Assembly: GCF_015694735.1 (NCBI RefSeq)
Contig: NZ_JADQDP010000002.1
Span: 744,001 to 808,000 of the forward strand
DNA from: Hymenobacter properus
GTDB taxonomy: Bacteria; Bacteroidota; Bacteroidia; Cytophagales; Hymenobacteraceae
Direction: 5' to 3'
Length of the DNA stretch: 64,000 nt
Positions 55,307 to 61,534 of this stretch are shown here, piece by piece. Position numbers and translations under genes: made by a program. The notes under the pieces are model-generated. The model was not told where the DNA came from. It saw only the letters and a list, made by a program, of their open reading frames with translations, and made no database searches. How positions within the stretch are numbered: the stretch's first letter is position 1; the number at the start of each line of letters is the position of its first letter.

Positions 55307-55480
55307 CTGTCATTGCGAGCGAAGCGCGGCAATCCGTCCTGTCAAAACCAGATACGTTCTTCTACCAGAAAGCCCCGGTACCACAATGGCACCGGGGCTT
55401 TCTGATTGGCTTTATCACAACTCAGGGTTGGTCGCGGTTGAGAGGACGGATTGCCACGGCCTGCGGCCTCGCAATGACAG
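55307..55480. repeat. Palindromic repeat, family A (copy 3)
   Basis: ctgtcattgcgagcgaagcg.. to ..ctcgcaatgacag with the inner aagccccggt/accggggctt hairpin. It starts 17 nt after the anti-sigma stop codon. Confidence 0.88.
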
Positions 55481-55506
55481 GCGACTTCAGGCGGCGGTTG
55501 CCTACG

Positions 55507-55833
55507 CTACGCGCCCGTGGGCACGAGGCGCACCACTAGCCCATCGGTGTGGGGCGTGAGGCGGATTTGGCAGCTCAGGCGCGAGCCTTCGTGCACCATG
55601 GGCAGGGTTTCGAGCATATCGAGCTCGGCGTCTTCGGGCTCGGGCAGGGCGGGGCCGGCCAGTACTTCCACGTGGCAAGTGGCGCAGAGGGCCATGCCGC
55701 CGCAAGTGGCCTGAATGTCGTAGCCGCTGGCTTTCAGCAGCTCCATCAGGCTGAGGCCCATGTCGGTGGGGCCGGTAAGCTCGGTGCGCTGGCCGGGGGC
55801 TTCCTCGACGTAAACGCGAATATCTTCTTGCAT
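55507..55833 (-). CDS. [2Fe-2S] ferredoxin, adrenodoxin-like
   Basis: 108 residues from ATG 55833. Cluster ligands are in ATCGGMALCATCHVEV (three Cys) and SRLSCQIRL (fourth Cys), the spacing of adrenodoxin/Isc-type ferredoxins rather than plant type. It shuttles electrons in the cytoplasm. The ferredoxin-NADP reductase gene lies upstream in the same direction, with a repeat element between, so the pair likely forms one NADPH-driven electron chain. Confidence 0.93.
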   Translation of the reverse strand: MQEDIRVYVEEAPGQRTELTGPTDMGLSLMELLKASGYDIQATCGGMALCATCHVEVLAGPALPEPEDAELDMLETLPMVHEGSRLSCQIRLTPHTDGLVVRLVPTGA

Positions 55834-55862
55834 AGGGTAGGAGGGGGAAGGGCACAAAAGAA

Positions 55863-55952
55863 CGTCATGCCGAGCGAAGTCGAAGCATCTCGTGTGCGGC
55901 AGTAAATGAATACTATTGCGGTAGAGATGCTTCGGCTGCGCTCGGCATGACG
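55863..55952. repeat. Palindromic repeat, family B (copy 7)
   Basis: 28-bp arms 55863-55890 and 55925-55952 (cgtcatgccgagcgaagtcg.. and complement) with two mismatches. It lies 15 nt from the reductase stop codon, between it and the ferredoxin gene. Confidence 0.9.
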
Positions 55953-55967
55953 GTCTAGTTCGCCATT

Positions 55968-56984
55968 TTACATAGAAGGTGCCCCGTTCACGGTCGTGTA
56001 CTTGAGCGTGTACTTCTTATCGGGGAAGATGTATTTGAACGCGCCCTGGCACATGAGCGCGGCCTCGTGGAAGCCGCAGAGGATGAGCTTAAGCTTGCCG
56101 GGGTAGGTGTTGATGTCGCCAATGGCGAACACGCCGGGCAGGGAGGTGCTGTAGTCGAGCGTGTCCACTTTCACGGCGTCATTCTCGATTTCCAACCCCC
56201 ACTCGCCGATGGGGCCGAGCTTGGGCGTGAGGCCAAACAGCGGGATGAAGCAGTCGAGCGGCACGGTCTCGGCCTTGCCGTCGTTGCCGGTGATGGTTAC
56301 TTCTTTCAGCTCGCCGTTGCCGTGCAGGTGCGTCACGTTGGAGCTGAGCACGAGCTTGATTTTGCCGGCTTCGGCCAGGGTTTTCACTTTCTCGGCCGAG
56401 TCGGCGGCGCCGCGGAAGGTAGTGCCGCGGTGCACCAGCGTCACATCAGAAGCCACGTTGGCGAGGAAGTTGGTCCAGTCGAGGGCCGAGTCGCCGCCGC
56501 CGGCGATGACAATTTTCTTGTCGCGGAAGTGCTCGGGGTCGCGCACCATGTAGTGCACGCCGCGGCCGCCTTCGAACTGCTCCAAGTTCTCCACGGCCGG
56601 CTTGCGCGGCTCGAACGAGCCCAGGCCGCCGGCAATGGCCACGGCCTTGCACTGGATTTCGGTGCCGTCGGTGGTGAAGAGCTTGAACGAGCCGTCGTCC
56701 AGCTTCTCAAATTTCTCCACCCGCTCGCCCAGCGTGAAGGTGGGGTGGAAGGGCTCAATCTGCTTCATCAGATTGTCGACCAGGTCGCCGGCCAGCACCT
56801 CGGGGAAGCCCGGAATGTCGTAAATCGGCTTTTTGGGGTAAATCTCGGAGAGCTGGCCGCCGGGCTGCGGCAGGGCATCAACGACGTGGCAGCGGAGCTT
56901 GAGCAAGCCCGCCTCAAACACTGCAAACAGACCGACCGGGCCGGCTCCGATGATGCAGATATCGGTGGAAATGGGGGTGGACAT
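55968..56984 (-). CDS. Ferredoxin-NADP reductase, thioredoxin-reductase-like
   Basis: 338 residues from ATG 56984. FAD motif ICIIGAGPVGLFAVFEAG, NADPH motif IVIAGGGDSALDWTNFL and GVFAIGDINTYPGKLKLILC place it in the TrxR-like FNR class found in Bacteroidota and Firmicutes. It lacks the CxxC of thioredoxin reductases. It transfers electrons between NADPH and ferredoxin; the ferredoxin gene follows. A TAnnTTTG promoter box lies 67 nt upstream. Confidence 0.95.
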   Translation of the reverse strand: MSTPISTDICIIGAGPVGLFAVFEAGLLKLRCHVVDALPQPGGQLSEIYPKKPIYDIPGFPEVLAGDLVDNLMKQIEPFHPTFTLGERVEKFEKLDDGSFKLFTTDGTEIQCKAVAIAGGLGSFEPRKPAVENLEQFEGGRGVHYMVRDPEHFRDKKIVIAGGGDSALDWTNFLANVASDVTLVHRGTTFRGAADSAEKVKTLAEAGKIKLVLSSNVTHLHGNGELKEVTITGNDGKAETVPLDCFIPLFGLTPKLGPIGEWGLEIENDAVKVDTLDYSTSLPGVFAIGDINTYPGKLKLILCGFHEAALMCQGAFKYIFPDKKYTLKYTTVNGAPSM

Positions 56985-57050
56985 AAGGGTAATAGTGCCT
57001 TTAACCGGGCGTCGGCTTTGAAGCGGCCACAACGTAGGAAGCCGTTAGCG

Positions 57051-57080
57051 CAAAGGTACGGGCCGGGGCGGGGGCCGCCC
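57051..57080 (-). promoter_or_regulatory. Promoter of the ferredoxin-NADP reductase gene
   Basis: Read leftward: TTG, 21 nt, then TACCTTTG at 57058-57051, which fits the Bacteroidota -33/-7 promoter. The start would be near 57044, giving a leader of about 60 nt. Confidence 0.6.
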
Positions 57081-57161
57081 AACCAGCACACTGCTTATAA
57101 CAGCAGCGCCGCCGGAAACGTTGGCGGTGGGAATCCCCTCAAAGGCAATAATTGGCCGGTT

Positions 57162-57575
57162 TTAGGCCGCCGTGTTGGTGTGGAGCTGCAGCTGGTCGAG
57201 AAACTGCGTGGCGTCCCAGATGTCCAGAAAATACTCCACGGGCATGGCCTGGCGGGTGGTCACGGCGTCGGTGTAGCGACGGGTGGGCAGGCCGGGCAGG
57301 TGCACTTCGGCCACCAGGTGCACGCCCCGCTGCACGATGAGCTGCTCCACGGCTTGGAATTCGGCGAGCAGGGCGCCGCCGTTTTCGTTCACTATCTGCA
57401 TATCGGTAAGGATGCAGAACCCGGGCTGCACTTCGGCCAGGGCGGCGTTCCAATCGTCGCGGTAGTGGGGCAGGGCCGCAGCGGTACGCATTGGGCCGAA
57501 ATTCTGGTAGAAAATGCGGTTTTGGGCCCGGTCGACCGTGATTTGGTATTCGGTGCGGAAAGCAATGAGAAGCAT
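57162..57575 (-). CDS. Hypothetical protein, possibly STAS-like
   Basis: 137 residues from ATG 57575. The alternating beta/alpha pattern (MLLIAFRTEYQITVDRAQNR, then IFYQNFGPMRT, PGFCILTDMQIVNEN, GVHLVAEVHLPGL) is reminiscent of STAS-like domains used in regulation. There is no catalytic signature, signal peptide or membrane segment. It seems to stand alone. The weak similarity is by eye only. Confidence 0.55.
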   Translation of the reverse strand: MLLIAFRTEYQITVDRAQNRIFYQNFGPMRTAAALPHYRDDWNAALAEVQPGFCILTDMQIVNENGGALLAEFQAVEQLIVQRGVHLVAEVHLPGLPTRRYTDAVTTRQAMPVEYFLDIWDATQFLDQLQLHTNTAA

Positions 57576-57932
57576 GGCAACACGGAACCTAGAAGAACCA
57601 ACAGCACATCTGTCTGGCAATGTTAATAGCTGGTCTCGTTTAAACCTAATTTACTGATTCGAATACGCAGCGGTGTGTTGATGCAGCAGAAGCAAGGTGC
57701 TGGCTATTAGCAGGTAATGCCAGATGATTAAAAAGCGAACCTCGTTTGTGTTTAGTAATGGGCTGGCAATGTGAGGCGTGCTTCCAAGCGATAGTGAAAA
57801 AGTGTTTGGCAACAGCAAAGGCCGTACTAGCCGCATGGCGGCTACGTTATAGGGCCACTGGTTTTCGGCCGCTGGGTAGTTCGCTACGTAATGCCTATAC
57901 TTCGCCCCAAAACCTTGCCTAGCGCTTATTCT
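57576..57932. other. Intergenic region before the tubulin/actin-like cluster
   Basis: About 360 nt, AT-richer than its surroundings from 57620 to 57790. It should carry the promoters of two divergent genes. No supported ORF and no clear -7 box. Confidence 0.45.
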
Positions 57933-59270
57933 ATGCCGATTTCCGTTTCCGCGGGCTTGCCTGCGTCGCGTTTGTTTCGTTGTTTCCGGCTCGCTGGGGC
58001 GTTTTTTGGAACATTTTCCCTCCTGACGGCCTGCAACTCGGAGCCGGCCGAAACCACCGCCAGCAAGCCCACTAAAGCCCCCAAAGCCGATACCGAAGCC
58101 TCCACTGCGCCCCAAGCCGCGCCGCTGCGGGTAAGCGTATTTCTGGAATATTCGGGCGGCATGAAGGGCTTTGTGCCGCGCGGCGGGGCCGATAAGCCGG
58201 CCACCGAGTTTCAGCAGCGCATCGGCGCGCTCATCACCGAAACGCAGGTGAACGGGGCAGTGGCCGAGCGCAAGTACTACCTCTGCGAAAACGCCGCGCC
58301 CAAGCCGGTGAAGTTCGAGGAGCTGCGCAACCTGGTGCAGGGCAACGTGGCCCAGGCCGCCCTGGGCACCGAGCTGCCGCAGATGCTGGAAGGCATCTTC
58401 AACCGGCCGAAGGCCACGGAGGAAGTCAGCGTCATCATCTCCGACTTCATCTACGGGCCGGAAGACCGGTCGGCCTTTTCGCAGCTGCCGAACCTGATTC
58501 GTACGTCCATCGCGCCCGTGAGCCGCCAGCAGCTGGCAGTGGCCGTGTTTGGGGAGACGTCGCGCTTCTACGGCAGCTACTTCCCCGCCGTGAAAACGCC
58601 GGTGCAGAAGCGCACGCTCAACGGCGAAAAGGTGCCCTACTACGTGTGGGTGGTTGGGCCGCCCGCGCAGGTGGCGCGCTACGCCGCCGAAGTGTTTCGC
58701 AACGCGCCGGCCCAGCAGGCATTTTTTGGGTTGAAAACGAGCACGCCGGCTTTTGCGCCGCTGCTCACCAAGCTCACCGACCCCAAATTAAAGTCGAGCG
58801 GCGGCACCGTGTACGCCGAGAACAACGGTCTGACGCTGAACCCTTCCGACGACCCGGTGGACTTTTCGGTGGGCCTGGATTTGAAGGAATTGCCCGCCGC
58901 GTGGCAGAAACCCGCATTTTTGGCCCAACATCTGCAAGTGCGCCTGCCCAACGGCCAGGCCAGCCTGCTGCCCAACTCGGTGCGCCCCCTCACCGACGAC
59001 GAGCAGAGCGGCCAGCCCGTGCTGGCGCCCTACACCCACGTAGCGCGCCTTCGCGTGAGCAAACTGGCGGCCCCCACCGCCACGCTCACCCTGAGCCTGC
59101 CCGCCCCGGAAACGCCGGACTGGGTAGCGGCCTGGAGCACCACCAACGACAATACGCCCGCCCCGCGCACGTTTGGCCTCGACCAAATTCTGGCGGGCGT
59201 CCGCCAATCGTATCCCACGCCCTTGCCGGCCGTATTCACGGTCCAACTGCCACTTAAAAACGATAAATAA
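57933..59270 (+). CDS. Lipoprotein with a vWA-like domain
   Basis: 445 residues from ATG 57933, with a lipobox at FSLLTAC (Cys34) and a low-complexity Ala/Lys/Thr spacer to residue 62. The domain starting LRVSVFLEYSGGMKGFVPRG and continuing VSVIISDFIYG looks like a von Willebrand A fold whose MIDAS reads ExSGG instead of DxSxS, so metal binding is doubtful. The C-terminal ~150 residues form a beta-rich domain (HVARLRVSKLAAPTATLTLS). It is anchored at the envelope. It begins a rightward cluster, with the next gene 15 nt downstream. Confidence 0.8.
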   Translation: MPISVSAGLPASRLFRCFRLAGAFFGTFSLLTACNSEPAETTASKPTKAPKADTEASTAPQAAPLRVSVFLEYSGGMKGFVPRGGADKPATEFQQRIGALITETQVNGAVAERKYYLCENAAPKPVKFEELRNLVQGNVAQAALGTELPQMLEGIFNRPKATEEVSVIISDFIYGPEDRSAFSQLPNLIRTSIAPVSRQQLAVAVFGETSRFYGSYFPAVKTPVQKRTLNGEKVPYYVWVVGPPAQVARYAAEVFRNAPAQQAFFGLKTSTPAFAPLLTKLTDPKLKSSGGTVYAENNGLTLNPSDDPVDFSVGLDLKELPAAWQKPAFLAQHLQVRLPNGQASLLPNSVRPLTDDEQSGQPVLAPYTHVARLRVSKLAAPTATLTLSLPAPETPDWVAAWSTTNDNTPAPRTFGLDQILAGVRQSYPTPLPAVFTVQLPLKNDK

Positions 59271-59285
59271 CCCGCGCTTCCCGCT

Positions 59286-59696
59286 ATGCAAACCTTCTTC
59301 ACCAGCCTGTACTCGGCTCTTATTTCCATCTTTCAAAGCCAGCGCCCGGCCGATTACGGCCTGTATAAAACCGACCTGTTTTCACTGGTGGGTTGGAGCA
59401 CGCTGGGCGTGAGCTTGTTGCTGGTACTAGTCTTCTATTATGTATTCAATTCGGCCCTGCGCACGGGCATGTTCCGTACCACGCACTGGGTATTGACGCT
59501 GGCGCTGGCCGCTGGCCTGGGCACCTTTCTGGCCAACAGCCTCAGCAAGAGCCACGGCGCCGAAGTGAGCAGCTACCTGGGCTACTTCATGGTGGTGAAC
59601 ATGCTGGTGGCCGCCTTGTGGTTTCTGATTTTCTCGGTGCTGCTGAAGCGCTGGAGCACGTATGCGCGCACCACACCGTTTGTGGGGCCGTTTTAG
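59286..59696 (+). CDS. Three-TM membrane protein of the cluster
   Basis: 136 residues with membrane segments at about 40-58, 67-87 and 96-120. The N-terminal ~35 residues are amphipathic (LYSALISIFQSQRPADYGLY). I do not recognise the family. The 15-nt spacing from the lipoprotein gene means they are almost certainly cotranscribed, so it may link the lipoprotein to the cytoplasmic tubulin- and actin-like proteins. Confidence 0.8.
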   Translation: MQTFFTSLYSALISIFQSQRPADYGLYKTDLFSLVGWSTLGVSLLLVLVFYYVFNSALRTGMFRTTHWVLTLALAAGLGTFLANSLSKSHGAEVSSYLGYFMVVNMLVAALWFLIFSVLLKRWSTYARTTPFVGPF

Positions 59697-59712
59697 TTTT
59701 TTCTGTCAACAT

Positions 59713-59817
59713 CTGTCATCCTGAGCGCAGCGAAGGACCTTCCCACGTCTGGATACTTTGAATTTATTGCGAATGACTCTGGCTTGATAAGGTCCTTCGC
59801 TGCGCTCAGGATGACAG
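59713..59817. repeat. Palindromic repeat, family B, subtype B2 (copy 2), inside the cluster
   Basis: Perfect 29-bp arms 59713-59741 and 59789-59817 (ctgtcatcctgagcgcagcg.. and complement), core aaggacctt. It starts 16 nt after the membrane-protein stop and ends 38 nt before the tubulin-like gene. Confidence 0.95.
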
Positions 59818-59855
59818 ACGTGAAAACGACAGCTTTCTCAATTCGCTAGAAAACA

Positions 59856-61337
59856 ATGTCCAAACTATTCATCTTTGCCGTGGGCGGCACCGGAGCCCGC
59901 GTGCTGCGCTCCCTCACCATGCTGCTGGCCTCGGGTGTTCGCATTCCGAACTGTGACCAGGTGGTGCCCGTCCTCATTGACCCCGACACCCAGAACGGCG
60001 ACGTGACGCGCACGGTGGCCCTGCTCAAGCGCTACGCCCGCATCCACGAGGCGCTGTACGGCGACGGCCAGAAAGAGAAAACCGGCTTCTTCAGCCAGCC
60101 CATGAACACGCTGGCCCACCTGAACACCAGCGGGGGCGGGGAGGAACTGCGCGACTCGTTCGTGTACGACTTCGGCGGCATCAGCCAGCCGTTCCGCGAC
60201 TACTTGCGCTACAACGACCTCTCGGTGGAAACCCAGGGTCTGGTTGATTTGCTGTTCACGCAGGACAGCCTCGCGGCCAACCTCGACGTAGGCTTCCGCG
60301 GCTCGCCCAACGTGGGCTCGGTGGTACTGAACGCGGTGGTGCAGAGCAAGGAAATGCGCTACCTCGCCCAGAGCCTGCAGGACGGCGACCGCGCCTTTTT
60401 CATCAGCTCGATTTTTGGTGGTACGGGCGCGGCGGGCTTCCCGCTGCTGGTGAAAAACCTGCGCGATGCCAACTCACCGCTGGCCCACCCCGAAATCCGC
60501 CGCCGCCTCAAGGCCGGGGCACTAGTGATGCTGCCCTATTTCAAGCTAGCTGACCCTTCGGCTGATGAGAAAGCCGCCGGCCAGGATTTCATTGACTCCA
60601 ACACCTTCATTACGAAGACGAAAACGGCCCTCTCGTACTATGCCGACAACCTGCAGGGGCTGGAAGCCATGTACTACTTGGGCGACCAGCCCGGCCAGCC
60701 GCTGGCCAACCATCCCGGCCGCGCCGAGCAGCGCAACCAGGCCCACCTGCTCGAAATGCTGGGCGCGCTGTCCATCCAGCACTTCATGGAAGTGCCCGAC
60801 AACCAGCTCGATGGCAACCAGCCGCTTTTCCATGAATACGGCCTGAAATCGGACACGACGGACGTGGATTTTGGTCAGTTGCCCAGCGACATGCGCCTGG
60901 AAGTGGCCCGCCCGCTGATTCAGTTGCATTACTTCGCCCGCTATTTCCTCAAGCACACGCCCGAGGACGCCAAAGCGCCCTACTACGAGGCTGGTGACCT
61001 TTCGGCCCAACTGCGTAACAACCGCGCCTTGCGCGAGCTAACAGACTTTTTCGGCGAGTACAACGAGTGGATTCGGGAACTGGGCGTGAACCAGCGCCGC
61101 TACACCGCCATCCGCGCCGACGAGGCCGATTTCAACAAAATGGTGGCCGATAAAACCGTCGAAACCGGCATTTTCAGCAAAGGCATCACGCCCGGCTATT
61201 TCCGCGACGAGCTGACGAAGGCCGTGGGCAAAGACACCCTGAAAAACCCGACAGAGAACGAGGCGCTGCGCTGGGTAGTGAAGGCGTTTGAGGAGGCGAC
61301 GGGCGAGATTCTGGACAAGAAGCTGCAGTACTCCTGA
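59856..61337 (+). CDS. Tubulin/FtsZ-superfamily GTPase-like protein
   Basis: 493 residues. The N-terminal FIFAVGGTGARVLRSL and the later ISSIFGGTGAAGFPLLVKNL (Gly188-Gly191 region) are the two glycine-rich nucleotide motifs of the 'tubulin-like' (Tubulin_2) family, distinct from FtsZ itself; PVLIDPDTQNGD supplies the T2/T3-type acidic loop. The C-terminal ~200 residues are helical and unassigned. No signal peptide: cytoplasmic. It may polymerise with GTP. It lies between the envelope genes and a large Hsp70/actin-fold protein. Confidence 0.82.
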   Translation: MSKLFIFAVGGTGARVLRSLTMLLASGVRIPNCDQVVPVLIDPDTQNGDVTRTVALLKRYARIHEALYGDGQKEKTGFFSQPMNTLAHLNTSGGGEELRDSFVYDFGGISQPFRDYLRYNDLSVETQGLVDLLFTQDSLAANLDVGFRGSPNVGSVVLNAVVQSKEMRYLAQSLQDGDRAFFISSIFGGTGAAGFPLLVKNLRDANSPLAHPEIRRRLKAGALVMLPYFKLADPSADEKAAGQDFIDSNTFITKTKTALSYYADNLQGLEAMYYLGDQPGQPLANHPGRAEQRNQAHLLEMLGALSIQHFMEVPDNQLDGNQPLFHEYGLKSDTTDVDFGQLPSDMRLEVARPLIQLHYFARYFLKHTPEDAKAPYYEAGDLSAQLRNNRALRELTDFFGEYNEWIRELGVNQRRYTAIRADEADFNKMVADKTVETGIFSKGITPGYFRDELTKAVGKDTLKNPTENEALRWVVKAFEEATGEILDKKLQYS

Positions 61338-61352
61338 CGCCGTTCCCACGTC

Positions 61353-61504
61353 AACCTCACCCCCGGCCCCCTCTCTTTGGGGAGAGGGGGGCCAGACGAC
61401 ATTCTGTTTAAAACAAACTTGAAACAACTCTAGAGGCCCTTCGCAGCCAACGCCCGCGCCGCCGTGGCTCCCCTCTCCTGGGGAGAGGGGTCGGGGGTGA
61501 GGTT
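61353..61504. repeat. Palindromic repeat, family C
   Basis: Outer arms aacctcacccccg / tcgggggtgaggtt with two inner hairpins, ccccctctcttt-ggggagaggggg (61367-61390) and cccctctcctggggagagggg (61470-61490). It starts 15 nt after the tubulin-like stop. This type of CT-rich repeat is common between genes in many bacteria. Confidence 0.85.
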
Positions 61505-61534
61505 CCGCCGTTAGCGCCTCTCGCAATCATACAT

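Noticed and set aside
57651-58115. 154-codon minus-strand frame upstream of the vWA-like lipoprotein
   Set aside because: Covers the signal peptide region of the + strand gene; Gly/Arg-rich start and no domain.
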